From: Sphingobacterium chuzhouense
GTDB taxonomy: Bacteria > Bacteroidota > Bacteroidia > Sphingobacteriales > Sphingobacteriaceae
Direction: 5' to 3'
Assembly (NCBI RefSeq): GCF_014692525.1
Contig: NZ_JACNYL010000001.1
Location: 248,001-312,000 of the forward strand
DNA length: 64,000 bases
Shown: positions 26,546 through 36,314 of the stretch, piece by piece
Position numbering within the stretch: position 1 is the stretch's first letter
Layout of the letters: every line of letters starts with the position of its first letter
Translations under genes and position numbers: made by a program
Notes under the pieces: model-generated
Told to the model about the DNA's origin: nothing
What the model saw: the letters and a program-made list of their open reading frames with translations, nothing else
The model's database searches: none

Positions 26546-29500
26546 ATGAATTTTTACAACTATGTTATTGTATGGCGAACATTTATACATTCAATAACAT
26601 TTAAGAGGATTATGATGAGGATACAACTTGTATTACTGTCTCTTTTTTTAATTTTACAAATACACGCTACCGACCTGAAAGCCCAACGACTAACCTTAAA
26701 TGCAAGCCGGATGTCCTTGGAAAATGTGCTAAAAGAAATAACCAGGCAAACTTCTTATGACTTTCTGTATAATCCCACGCTATTAAAAAAATACGGGATA
26801 CCGGTTACGGTACAGGGGAAAAATCTATCCCTTGAAAATGTACTTGCTGAAATCTTCGAAGATCAACCCAATTTGTCGTATACTATTGATCAAAAGACGG
26901 TTATTATACGCCCAAAACGAATAGAAATAACCTCCAAGACAATGAATTTACAACAGCAAATACAAGGTAAGATAACCGGTGAAGACGGAAATCCGCTAAC
27001 GGGTGTAAATATACTCATTAAAGGAACGGAAACCGGAACAACCACAGACTTATACGGAAACTATTCTATCGCGGTACCTACTCAAGATATCATATTGATT
27101 TTCAGCCGAATCGGTTTCGTTACACAGGAAGTGCCAACAGAAGGAAGAAAGGAAATTTCCATTGTTTTGCTACAAGAAGATCGCGATATAGACGAAGTTG
27201 TAGTAGTGGCTTTTGGGCAACAGAAAAAAACAGATCTGATTGGTGCCGTTACATCGATAAACCCCTCTGAACTAAACGTACCATCAAGTAATTTGACGAC
27301 CGCGCTGGCGGGTCGGTTAGCGGGTGTTATCGCCTACCAGCGTAGCGGGGAACCCGGTCAGGATAACGCGGATTTCTTCATTAGAGGAGTGACGACATTT
27401 GGATACAAGACCGATCCGCTAATCTTGATTGACGGTGTGGAGTTGACCAGTACGGATCTAGCTCGTCTACAACCGGACGATATTGCCAGTTTCTCCATCA
27501 TGAAAGATGCCACCGCCACAGCCTTATATGGTGCCCGCGGTGCAAATGGAGTAATCCTCGTGACGACTAAAGAAGGGAAAGAAGGTCCGGCAAAAATCTC
27601 ATTCCGGCTTGAAAACTCTATATCAACACCTACACAGAATGTGGAACTAGCAGACCCGGTAACCTATATGAAACTGCATAATGAGGCGGTCCGAACACGG
27701 AATCCGGACGATCGCTTACCTTATCTCCAATCTAAAATTGATAATACTATTGCGGGTCTTAACCCCTATATGTACCCCGCCGTCGATTGGCGAAAAGAAC
27801 TATTCAAAGATTACACGATGAATCAGCGCGCCAATATGAGTATCAGTGGGGGTGGTAAGGTGACAAAATATTACGTCGCCGGTACATTCAACCAAGACAA
27901 CGGTGTTTTAAAAGTAGATAACCGAAATAATTTCAACAATAACATCAACCTCAAAAGCTATTTGTTGCGCTCGAATGTAACTGTCAGTCTGTTCCCTTCT
28001 ACCGAGATGGGTGTACGTCTATACGGGTCATTTGATGACTATGTAGGTCCAATCGACAGCGGGACTGGTCTATACAACAAGGTGATGCGAAGCAATCCCG
28101 TTTTATTTCCGGCCTATTATCCGATTACAGCAGAGAACCAACATGTCAGCCATATCATGTTTGGAAATGCCGAAGCTGGGGACGATCAATTGTATATTAA
28201 TCCCTATGCCGATATGGTAAAGGGATATCGTAATTACTCCCGTTCATTGATGATGGCACAATTGGAATTACGGCAAGATTTGTCTTCCCTCACCGAGGGG
28301 CTCTCCTTCAGGGTATTGGGAAATACTAACAGAAGATCTTACTTTAGCGTGACCCGCTCCTATCAACCTTTTTACTACGAGGCAAATAATTACAATCGAC
28401 ATGAGAATACCTTCCGACTTCGTGGACTAAATGAACGAGAGGGCACCGAATATCTAGATTATAACCTAGGCAACCGAACCATTTCCACACTTTTCTATCT
28501 GGAATCTGCCCTTAACTACAACCGGACATTCAATGAGAAACACGGCACCAGTGGTATGTTAGTATACATTATGCGAAATGAGCTTAACACTGATGGAGCT
28601 AATTTACAAGAATCGCTACCCTACCGAAATCTGGGCTTATCGGGACGTTTTACCTATTCATATGACAATCGCTATTTGGCAGAATTTAATTTCGGCTTTA
28701 ATGGATCCGAAAGATTTCATCGGGACCATCGATTCGGCTTTTTCCCAGCAGCAGGGGTCGCGTGGCATGTTTCCAATGAGAAGTTCTGGGAACCATTAGC
28801 GAAACATGTCAATTTATTGAAACTCCGCGGAACCTATGGTATTGTCGGCAATGATGCCATCGGTAGTGCTGCCGATCGTTTCTTCTACCTATCTAATATT
28901 AATATGAATAGCAGTGCCAGAGGGGCAAGCTTTGGTACCGAATGGAATTATAATATAAACGGTGTTGCTATAGAACGGTATGAAAATCGAGATATTACCT
29001 GGGAAACTGCCGAGAAAGTGAACCTTGGTATAGAAATCGGACTATGGAATAAGATTGGCATACAAGCGGATATTTTTTCCGAATACCGGCGAAACATTTT
29101 GATGACCCGTGCTTCCATCCCTACAACGATGGGATTGGCGGTTCCAATCCGCGCCAATGTGGGTGAAGCTTCTGGTAGAGGTGTCGATATATCTGTCGAT
29201 TACAAACATAGCTTTGGTTTATCCGGCGCTTGGTTAACGGCCCGTGGAAATTTTACGTATGCCACCAGCCGATATGAAGTATACGAAGAACCTGACTATA
29301 GCCGGAATCCCCATCTCTCGCGTGTAGGCATGCCGATCAGTCAACAATGGGGATACGTTGCAGAACGCTTATTTATTGATGATGAGGATGTAAGCAACTC
29401 TCCTCCGCAGAGCATAGGAGCTTATATGGCAGGGGATATTAAATACCGCGACATCAACGGTGACGGACAAATAAGTACATTAGACCGTGTTCCTATTGGA

Positions 29501-29998
29501 AATCCGACCACACCGGAGATTGTTTATGGTTTCGGATTTTCCTCTGGATACAAACGATTTGATCTCTCTGCTTTTTTTCAAGGCCTAACTAACGAATCGT
29601 TTTGGATCAGCACATCTGGCACAAATACCACGCATCCTTTTGTAGGGAACAGACAGATGTTGCAAGCTTACGCTGAAGACCATTGGTCGGAAAGTAACCG
29701 GCAAAACTATGCCCTCTGGCCAAGACTTAGTGCGGTTTCCGTTGCCAATAACAACGCACAAAGCACATGGTTTATGCGCGATGGCACGTTCCTGCGTCTT
29801 AAGACAGTGGAATTTGGATACACAATCCCCAAAGACAGGCTCAAACGATTGGGAATGGATAGCTTCAGGTTGTACCTCAGTGGTATCAATCTCCTGACGT
29901 GGAGCCGATTTAAATTATGGGATATTGAGATGGCTGGTAACGGTCTAGGCTATCCTATCCAAAAAACGTACAATTTTGGTGTGTTATTAAACTTTTAA
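26546..29998 (+). CDS. SusC/RagA family TonB-linked outer membrane transporter with STN domain (second Sus locus)
   Basis: A 1150-residue transporter. A long N-terminal region leads to a signal peptide (about residues 24-46, ending TDLKAQ), an STN domain (about 48-130, LTLNASRMSLENVLKEITRQ), a CarboxypepD_reg-like domain (about 138-215), a plug with DEVVVVAFGQQKKTDLIGAV and ALYGARGANGVILVTT, and the barrel ending KTYNFGVLLNF. The true start may be the ATG ATG at codons 23-24 (about 26612), which would give a normal signal peptide. It should import the target oligomer with the SusD protein that begins five bases later, and signal via STN to FecR. Confidence 0.96.
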   Translation: MNFYNYVIVWRTFIHSITFKRIMMRIQLVLLSLFLILQIHATDLKAQRLTLNASRMSLENVLKEITRQTSYDFLYNPTLLKKYGIPVTVQGKNLSLENVLAEIFEDQPNLSYTIDQKTVIIRPKRIEITSKTMNLQQQIQGKITGEDGNPLTGVNILIKGTETGTTTDLYGNYSIAVPTQDIILIFSRIGFVTQEVPTEGRKEISIVLLQEDRDIDEVVVVAFGQQKKTDLIGAVTSINPSELNVPSSNLTTALAGRLAGVIAYQRSGEPGQDNADFFIRGVTTFGYKTDPLILIDGVELTSTDLARLQPDDIASFSIMKDATATALYGARGANGVILVTTKEGKEGPAKISFRLENSISTPTQNVELADPVTYMKLHNEAVRTRNPDDRLPYLQSKIDNTIAGLNPYMYPAVDWRKELFKDYTMNQRANMSISGGGKVTKYYVAGTFNQDNGVLKVDNRNNFNNNINLKSYLLRSNVTVSLFPSTEMGVRLYGSFDDYVGPIDSGTGLYNKVMRSNPVLFPAYYPITAENQHVSHIMFGNAEAGDDQLYINPYADMVKGYRNYSRSLMMAQLELRQDLSSLTEGLSFRVLGNTNRRSYFSVTRSYQPFYYEANNYNRHENTFRLRGLNEREGTEYLDYNLGNRTISTLFYLESALNYNRTFNEKHGTSGMLVYIMRNELNTDGANLQESLPYRNLGLSGRFTYSYDNRYLAEFNFGFNGSERFHRDHRFGFFPAAGVAWHVSNEKFWEPLAKHVNLLKLRGTYGIVGNDAIGSAADRFFYLSNINMNSSARGASFGTEWNYNINGVAIERYENRDITWETAEKVNLGIEIGLWNKIGIQADIFSEYRRNILMTRASIPTTMGLAVPIRANVGEASGRGVDISVDYKHSFGLSGAWLTARGNFTYATSRYEVYEEPDYSRNPHLSRVGMPISQQWGYVAERLFIDDEDVSNSPPQSIGAYMAGDIKYRDINGDGQISTLDRVPIGNPTTPEIVYGFGFSSGYKRFDLSAFFQGLTNESFWISTSGTNTTHPFVGNRQMLQAYAEDHWSESNRQNYALWPRLSAVSVANNNAQSTWFMRDGTFLRLKTVEFGYTIPKDRLKRLGMDSFRLYLSGINLLTWSRFKLWDIEMAGNGLGYPIQKTYNFGVLLNF

Positions 29999-30003
29999 GC
30001 GAA

Positions 30004-31896
30004 ATGAAGAAAACAATTATACTTTTTAGCCTGGTATTCAGCTTAAACGCTTGTAATTATTTAGACGTTGTTCCAGACAATGTCGCTACTATAAATAACG
30101 CCTTTACCATGCGGAGTATGGCAGAACGCTATTTATTCACCTGTTATTCTTATCTTCCTCAGCATGCGGGTCCGTATCAAGGTGATCCCGCGCTAAACGG
30201 TGGCGATGAAATTTGGTATTATTCCTATATATTCACAGATGCCAATCCCACAGCTTTTCGTATCGCATTAGGCGAACAGAACATAACGAATCCCTATATC
30301 AATTTTTGGGATGGAACGCAATATGGTTCCCCTTTATTCCAAGCCTTAAGAGATTGTAATATCTTTCTCGAAAATATCAACAGCGTACCGGATATGACAG
30401 AAATTGAAAAACGCCGTTGGAGCGCAGAGGTCAAGTTCTTGAAAGCCTATTACCATTTCTGGCTTTTACGTTGCTATGGGCCAATTCCGTTAATAAAAGA
30501 GAACCTATCGATATCTGCAACACCGGAAGACGTTCGTGTAACACGCAGACCGGTAGACGAATGTGTTACATACATTGCGGAACTCCTTGACGAAGCTGCT
30601 GAAAATCTACCTGAAATTATCCTCTTTGAACTGGAAGAACGCGGACGTGCCACAAAACCAATGGCCAAAGCTGTGAAAGCACAACTATTGGTAATGGCAG
30701 CTAGTCCACTTTTCAACGGAAATCCAGACTATGCACAGATTAGAAATCATGACGGTGAACAGCTTTTTACTGCACAATTCGACAACCAAAAATGGATACT
30801 TGCAGCGGACGCCTGTAGAGAAGCGATTGAATTGGCGCACGACGCCGGCCATGCTTTATATTATTTTAATCCATCGCTCAGTGTACATCCCATTTCTGAA
30901 GTAACGCGGACCGAGCTCAATATTCGAAATAGTGTAACTGAACGCTGGAATCCGGAAATTATCTGGGGAAACCCCAATAGTAGAGCCCAGCAGATCCAAC
31001 AAAGATCGCAGCCCCGTGTATTTCCCGATGCTGCTCACCAAACAGCTACGGACGGCCGCTATGCAGCTACTTTAAAAATGGCAGAACTTTATCACTCGAA
31101 GAATGGCGTACCCATAAATGAAGACCTCCAATATGACTATACCAACAGGCTTGATCTTCGGTTGGCTACGGATGACGATCGCCTATATATTCAGCCCGGC
31201 AAGGAAACAGCCATTCTGCATTTTGACAGGGAGCCTCGGTTCTATGCCAGTCTAGGCTTTGATACCGGGCGTTGGTATGGACAAGGACGGTATGATGACA
31301 CAGATAATTTCTATATCACGGCGAAAGCACAGGAAATAGCGGGTATCGCAGCGTATAAATTTTCTGTGACCGGCTACTGGCCTAAAAAACTAGTAAACTA
31401 TCTTAATGTGGCTTCAGCCAATGGTTACTCTATACAACAATATCCATGGCCGGTTATTCGGTTAGCGAACCTGTATCTTTTGTATGCGGAGGCATTGAAT
31501 GAAGCGGATGGTGTAGAAGACGACATTCTTTATTGGGTAGACCAAATACGCGAACGGGCAGGGTTAAATCCCGTCAAACAATCTTGGAGCAATTTTTCTC
31601 GTCAACCGTCCAAACCCACCACGAAAGCGGGCAGACGGGACATCATCCATACTGAACGACTGATCGAACTCGCATTTGAAGGACAGCGGTTTTGGGATCT
31701 CAGAAGATGGAAAAAAGCAGAGGATGAGCTCAATAAGCCCATCACCGGATGGAATATCGAAGGTATAACAGCGCAAGACTATTATCGAATACGTACCCTT
31801 TGGAATCAAACATTTACCAAAAGAGACTATTTATGGCCTCTTCGTGAACAGACTTTATTAGAAAACAATGCCCTAGTGCAAAACTATGGATGGTAA
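30004..31896 (+). CDS. RagB/SusD family nutrient uptake outer membrane lipoprotein (second Sus locus)
   Basis: A 630-residue SusD-like lipoprotein with a lipobox SLNAC (Cys at about residue 17). The family features are clear: MAERYLFTCYSYLP, EVKFLKAYYHFWLLRCYGPIPLI, the RLANLYLLYAEALNEAD helix and the C-terminal HTERLIELAFEGQRFWDLRRWKKAE. It is about 90 residues longer than the SusD at 5281-6906, a size seen in proteins that handle bulky ligands. It is coupled to susC by a five-base gap; a 156-base gap without obvious structure follows before the DUF4959-type lipoprotein gene. Confidence 0.95.
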   Translation: MKKTIILFSLVFSLNACNYLDVVPDNVATINNAFTMRSMAERYLFTCYSYLPQHAGPYQGDPALNGGDEIWYYSYIFTDANPTAFRIALGEQNITNPYINFWDGTQYGSPLFQALRDCNIFLENINSVPDMTEIEKRRWSAEVKFLKAYYHFWLLRCYGPIPLIKENLSISATPEDVRVTRRPVDECVTYIAELLDEAAENLPEIILFELEERGRATKPMAKAVKAQLLVMAASPLFNGNPDYAQIRNHDGEQLFTAQFDNQKWILAADACREAIELAHDAGHALYYFNPSLSVHPISEVTRTELNIRNSVTERWNPEIIWGNPNSRAQQIQQRSQPRVFPDAAHQTATDGRYAATLKMAELYHSKNGVPINEDLQYDYTNRLDLRLATDDDRLYIQPGKETAILHFDREPRFYASLGFDTGRWYGQGRYDDTDNFYITAKAQEIAGIAAYKFSVTGYWPKKLVNYLNVASANGYSIQQYPWPVIRLANLYLLYAEALNEADGVEDDILYWVDQIRERAGLNPVKQSWSNFSRQPSKPTTKAGRRDIIHTERLIELAFEGQRFWDLRRWKKAEDELNKPITGWNIEGITAQDYYRIRTLWNQTFTKRDYLWPLREQTLLENNALVQNYGW

Positions 31897-32052
31897 ATCA
31901 ATGACTCCAGATAAAAAATAGCATTTAAAGTCCAAACTCTACCATCGAGATTAAGGTAACTGACAGATTTGGAAAGATATCCATGGAAACGATGACCAGG
32001 CCAAAAGTATTCCATTATTCGATGAAATAGAAAAATTATAAATCGCAGAAAA

Positions 32053-33258
32053 ATGAAGAAATTATATTATTTAGGCTTACTGATCTGTATATACATCATG
32101 AGCTGTAAAGAGGAGAAGTTTGGACCCACTATAGAGGAAGGTTCGACTCCAGCAATGATATCAAACGTCAGTACTGAAAATATGCCGGGCGGTGCTAGGA
32201 TTACGTACAATGTCCCTGCCGATCCTAATCTACTGTATGTAGAAGCAGAATATATTGCCAGCAATGGACAACTTGCAAATGTCCGCGCAAGTCACTACAC
32301 CAATACGTTAACTATCGAGGGATTAGGTTCTACGAACGATAAAGAAATCAAGTTGTATTCTGTTGGTAAAAACGAAAAGCGTTCTGAACCCATTGTCACC
32401 GTTATACACCCGCTCACACCTCCCGTAATCGAAGTGTTTAATTCTTTGGACCTTAAAGAGGATTTCGGAGGAATTTCGATCAATTTCGTCAACGAGCATA
32501 AAGCGAATATTGCCATTATCGTGACAACCAAAAACGATTTGGGAGATGAAGTCGTTGCTGACATTCACTATACCAGTCGCGAAGGCGGGAGGTTTGCTCT
32601 TCGGGGTTACCCGTCTGATCCCAGAGATTTCAGCGTTCAGATACGGGATAAATGGGAAAATTTTTCGAACAAACTTGATACGACAGTAACTCCTATATAT
32701 GAAATGGAAATGAATAAAGCAAAATTCCGGGAAGTCAAACTTCCTACGGACGCCCTTCAGTGGAGTAATATTCCTATGACGAACCTCTGGAGTAACAGTC
32801 TTGTCGGGGGATCCGCTGTATCCAATAGAGGGACAGCGTGGTATCGTACAGCAAATGGTTCGGGAATTCCTCATCATTTCACTTTTGAGTTAGGTGTTAC
32901 CGCGAAACTCAGTCGGTATATACAACACCAACGAGGGGTTATCTCAGAACCAGAATTGGTTTATAATGCCGGTAATCCACGCTACTGGGAAGTATGGGGC
33001 GCGACCCATCCAGATCCGTCGGGTTCTTGGGAGGGATGGACCAAGTTACTCGACTGTACTTCTATCAAGCCGTCAGGTCAACCGTTAACCCAAAATAGCG
33101 ATGAAGACGTTGCCTACGCCTTAGCAGGTGAAGAGTTTGAGTTTCCGTTCGATGCACCTCCAGTACGGTATATCCGTATTAAGATCCTGGGCACTTGGGG
33201 TCTTACAGATTTCATGCATATTGGTGAACTCACATTTTTCGGGGAAGTTGTCAACTAA
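32053..33258 (+). CDS. DUF4959 / DUF5126 / DUF5000-type surface lipoprotein
   Basis: A 401-residue lipoprotein (lipobox IYIMSC, Cys at about residue 18). The region after the lipobox with PGGARITYNVPADPNLLYVEAEY is a fibronectin-like DUF4959 module (about 25-125); the middle part with IVTTKNDLGDEVVADIHYTS matches DUF5126; and the C-terminal WYRTANGSGIPHHFTFELG to GELTFFGEV looks like a discoidin (F5/8 type C-like) carbohydrate-binding fold, DUF5000. Such proteins follow SusC/SusD in many loci and are thought to be surface glycan-binding proteins. Domain naming is from memory of these families. It is 11 bases ahead of the next gene. Confidence 0.8.
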   Translation: MKKLYYLGLLICIYIMSCKEEKFGPTIEEGSTPAMISNVSTENMPGGARITYNVPADPNLLYVEAEYIASNGQLANVRASHYTNTLTIEGLGSTNDKEIKLYSVGKNEKRSEPIVTVIHPLTPPVIEVFNSLDLKEDFGGISINFVNEHKANIAIIVTTKNDLGDEVVADIHYTSREGGRFALRGYPSDPRDFSVQIRDKWENFSNKLDTTVTPIYEMEMNKAKFREVKLPTDALQWSNIPMTNLWSNSLVGGSAVSNRGTAWYRTANGSGIPHHFTFELGVTAKLSRYIQHQRGVISEPELVYNAGNPRYWEVWGATHPDPSGSWEGWTKLLDCTSIKPSGQPLTQNSDEDVAYALAGEEFEFPFDAPPVRYIRIKILGTWGLTDFMHIGELTFFGEVVN

Positions 33259-33269
33259 AAAATTTTTTT

Positions 33270-34781
33270 ATGAACAAAAGATTAAAACAGCATATTTTCA
33301 GCACTATTGCTATTCTTTTCGGCGCTATCTTACTCGTTGGAAGCTGTAAAAAACAAGACGAAGTATACCGCAAGTATATCGAAAACGGAGAAATCCTTTA
33401 CTTAGGTAAAGCAGATTCTTTGCTTGCCTATTCTGGTTATCAGCGAGCAAAAGTATTATGGCTACCTCCGAAAGATCCGAAAGTAGAATCTATTAAAGTT
33501 CTCTGGAACGACAACCAAGATTCTTTGCTTGTTCCTGTGAAACGACATATAGAGGGTGATTTTCAAGAGGTTATTATCGATAATCTGACAGAGGGCGTAC
33601 AGACTTTTGTTGTGCACTCTATCAACAGCGATGGTTACTCGTCTATAAAATCAGAGTTGAATATCCCGGTATACGGCGAAAGTTATATCGGCTCCTTGCT
33701 GAATCGGTTTCCATCAGGTATAGAATATTGGGACAATACGTTAAACGTGACATTTATGGCTGCCGAGGAATCCGTTGTCATGACCGAATTTACGTATACC
33801 GATATCCATGGTGAAATCCAAATTGCCGGGCTTCCCGATTCTATAAATACCATAACTATAGATGACTTAGATCCAGACTATCCGGTAAGATACCGTACAG
33901 AACATTCGCCGGATAGCAATGCTATTGATCAATTTTTTACTGCTTATGAAGAAATGGAAGTGCATGATTTAGGAAAGACGCCAATCATCTTCACTGGTTA
34001 TTGTGCCGATCCACAGGGTGGCGATGGCAACTACGAGTATCTCCAACTTATGGCAACCATCGACATTGATTTCAGCAAAACTCCATTTTGCGTGGTTACC
34101 TGCCAAAATGGAGGAAGCACAGCACCAGATGCCGGAGTACCTCCATCGCAAGGCTGGGCCGCAGGAGGAGGGCGTACTTATAAATTTAACCTCACCCAAG
34201 GCAACGTGAGCAAAGGAGAATTTTTCTATGTAGGTGGTGACAGTAGACTTATCAATGGCGCAAACTCTACTAACATCGAGCATGCAAAATGGGTAAGAAC
34301 AATCAACTATACAAATACTGCCGGAGATGGCTTCGGCAGCAGTACTTCTGGTCTAATGCCGAACAGTGGATATGCAGCCGGGATGGCAGTATTTTTCGGA
34401 ATGGAAGTCACTAACGAATCGAGTCCTGTTGACGTAGTATTTTACGGCCCCACGCTCGAAACACATCCTACTCACGTTCCAGCTACAATCATCAATGAAG
34501 AATTGTACCCAGACAGAGGATATCGTGTAGCAGAAAACGATCACTATAGTCCAGTTGATAATGCTACGGGAGTAAATCAGCCTTTTTTCTGGCAGGGAAC
34601 CAATACCCATCGTATCCAACATGTCACCGGTCAGGGATTATTTATCAAATTGGGAGGCGTGTTTGATACCGAAACTCAGAAATGGCAGACTCCGAGAGCC
34701 TACAGAATGGATCAAATGTCAAGCAGTACGCCATTGTCGTTTATAGAAACAGGCGATGGGGTAACCACTATCATTAATTAA
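33270..34781 (+). CDS. DUF4998-type surface lipoprotein with unassigned C-terminal domain
   Basis: A 503-residue lipoprotein (lipobox LLVGSC, Cys at about residue 26). Residues about 28-225 show the DUF4998 pattern: YIENGEILYLGKADSLLAYSGYQRAKVLWLPPKDPKV and VIIDNLTEGVQTFVVHSINSDG. The C-terminal half (about 235-503) begins IIFTGYCADPQGGDGNYEYLQL and ends with a stretch about the output value of a function I cannot assign; the GGDGNYEYLQL opening recalls lamin-tail-like surface domains, but the match is weak. Likely exposed on the cell surface next to SusD for ligand capture. It is coupled to the DUF4959-type gene (11 bases) and to the phosphodiester glycosidase gene (20 bases). Confidence 0.72.
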   Translation: MNKRLKQHIFSTIAILFGAILLVGSCKKQDEVYRKYIENGEILYLGKADSLLAYSGYQRAKVLWLPPKDPKVESIKVLWNDNQDSLLVPVKRHIEGDFQEVIIDNLTEGVQTFVVHSINSDGYSSIKSELNIPVYGESYIGSLLNRFPSGIEYWDNTLNVTFMAAEESVVMTEFTYTDIHGEIQIAGLPDSINTITIDDLDPDYPVRYRTEHSPDSNAIDQFFTAYEEMEVHDLGKTPIIFTGYCADPQGGDGNYEYLQLMATIDIDFSKTPFCVVTCQNGGSTAPDAGVPPSQGWAAGGGRTYKFNLTQGNVSKGEFFYVGGDSRLINGANSTNIEHAKWVRTINYTNTAGDGFGSSTSGLMPNSGYAAGMAVFFGMEVTNESSPVDVVFYGPTLETHPTHVPATIINEELYPDRGYRVAENDHYSPVDNATGVNQPFFWQGTNTHRIQHVTGQGLFIKLGGVFDTETQKWQTPRAYRMDQMSSSTPLSFIETGDGVTTIIN

Positions 34782-34801
34782 ATGAACACAAGAAAATAGC
34801 A

Positions 34802-36223
34802 ATGAAAAATAAATTAAATTATATCCATTTACTTCTGTTTTTTATCACGGCATCTTTTTTAACAGTATCCTGCGGTAAAAATTCTGCCGACGAGGGTCCG
34901 GATGACGATCCAACAGGAGGAAACAGACCGTCCATCGCTTCCATATCGCCTGAAAGAGGGACAGCAGGCACTATAATTACCCTTACTGGAACAGGTTTTG
35001 GAAGCGACCCATCCGATGTAAGGGTTCAATTTAGCTCCGTAGAAGTAAGGACCGTTATTTCCGTTACCGATACGCAGATAGAAGTAGAAGCACCTGCGGG
35101 TTTTTCAGATCGCACAGTAAATGTCCGGGCGATTGCGTCGAAAGCATCATCGAATGTAGTGGATTTCTATTATATCGATGCAACAGCTCCTTCAATAACC
35201 TCCACGACGGCCACATGCTTTTATAATTCCTCGGTGGTTATTATCGGTAGCAATTTCAGTCCGAATAAGGATGACAATATCGTGAAATTTGGGACGGTAG
35301 AGGCAACAGTTACGGAAGCCAGCAGAACCTCCTTGACGGTGACGACTCCCGATTTAGGCGACGCTACGGATGTCGATATTACCGTTACCAAATTCGACTT
35401 GATTTCAAATGCACACAACATTACGGTAGATATCGACCAAAACAAGGTTGCTACATACGCGTGGACTACGCATATCGTGAGATCTGGCGTTGAGTATAAA
35501 ACGGGCGAATTTAGTTTGTTCGGTTCAGATATACGCAAGATACATGTTTTAGACGTTACGTTAAACGAAACGAATACCTTGGGAATAGGATTTAACGACC
35601 CCGGAAAATCTACCGTAGCTCTCTGTCGTGACAATGAAGCGATAGCAGGCGTCAATGCCGGTTATTTCCCTTTGGGAGGCGCCAGCGACAAAGATCCGTA
35701 TATTCGGATCAATGGTACAACGATACAGGATGGGCATCTGGGCGTAAGCCAAATCTTTACAAACTCAGCACTCTTAATACATAATAATGTAGCGACGATA
35801 AGGAAATTTACCGAAAGTGGAACTAATTTGAATCAAACGGCGGCAGCTATTCCTGTATCAGAAGCAGAAAACATTATTGTATGTGGACCTATGCTGATTG
35901 TAGACGGTGTAATCGAGAATTTGAATATGGAGACAGGCCATAATAATGCGATTACCGGGAGAACTGGATTGGGAGTAACAGCCGACGGTAAACAGGTATT
36001 TATGGTGGTAATTGAATATAGAACGAATGGCACTACTCCTCCTAAAGGTATGACAACATTGGAGCTGGCGAAGGTCTTACAGGCCTTAGGATCGATCAAT
36101 GCCATGAACTTGGACGGCGGAGGTTCATCAACAATGTTTGTAGAAGGACAAGGTACCGATGGACGTGTTAGTGTGAATGGAAGCTCCATGCGGTCTATCA
36201 GAAGTGTGATCTATGTGAAGTAA
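34802..36223 (+). CDS. Phosphodiester glycosidase (NAGPA / DUF2233 domain) lipoprotein with two TIG domains
   Basis: A 473-residue lipoprotein (lipobox FLTVSC, Cys at about residue 24). Two IPT/TIG immunoglobulin-like domains follow, at about 40-128 (SIASISPERGTAGTIITLTG) and 130-215 (ITSTTATCFYNSSVVIIGSNF). The C-terminal domain (about 230-473) has the NAGPA signature: AIAGVNAGYFP, the RTGLGVTADGKQVFMVV strand and NLDGGGSSTMF near 435-445. This family includes the mammalian uncovering enzyme that removes GlcNAc from GlcNAc-1-phospho-mannose, that is, a glycosyl phosphodiester bond. A surface-exposed enzyme acting on sugar-phosphodiester links in the imported substrate is inferred. A strong hairpin follows the stop. 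Confidence 0.85.
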   Translation: MKNKLNYIHLLLFFITASFLTVSCGKNSADEGPDDDPTGGNRPSIASISPERGTAGTIITLTGTGFGSDPSDVRVQFSSVEVRTVISVTDTQIEVEAPAGFSDRTVNVRAIASKASSNVVDFYYIDATAPSITSTTATCFYNSSVVIIGSNFSPNKDDNIVKFGTVEATVTEASRTSLTVTTPDLGDATDVDITVTKFDLISNAHNITVDIDQNKVATYAWTTHIVRSGVEYKTGEFSLFGSDIRKIHVLDVTLNETNTLGIGFNDPGKSTVALCRDNEAIAGVNAGYFPLGGASDKDPYIRINGTTIQDGHLGVSQIFTNSALLIHNNVATIRKFTESGTNLNQTAAAIPVSEAENIIVCGPMLIVDGVIENLNMETGHNNAITGRTGLGVTADGKQVFMVVIEYRTNGTTPPKGMTTLELAKVLQALGSINAMNLDGGGSSTMFVEGQGTDGRVSVNGSSMRSIRSVIYVK

Positions 36224-36227
36224 TAAG

Positions 36228-36262
36228 CTAGCGACAGACAGCAGTTGTTTGTCTGTCGCTAG
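36228..36262 (+). terminator. Strong hairpin after the phosphodiester glycosidase gene
   Basis: CTAGCGACAGACA (36228-36240) pairs perfectly with 36250-36262 around a nine-base loop, five bases after the stop codon, followed by a pyrimidine-rich TCTTCCC. The T run is weak, so it may be a partial terminator or processing site that lowers expression of the downstream genes relative to susC/susD. Confidence 0.7.
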
Positions 36263-36314
36263 TCTTCCCAAAAGAAACATAATTTTTAGAGAACATTATC
36301 ATATTATTAAATAC

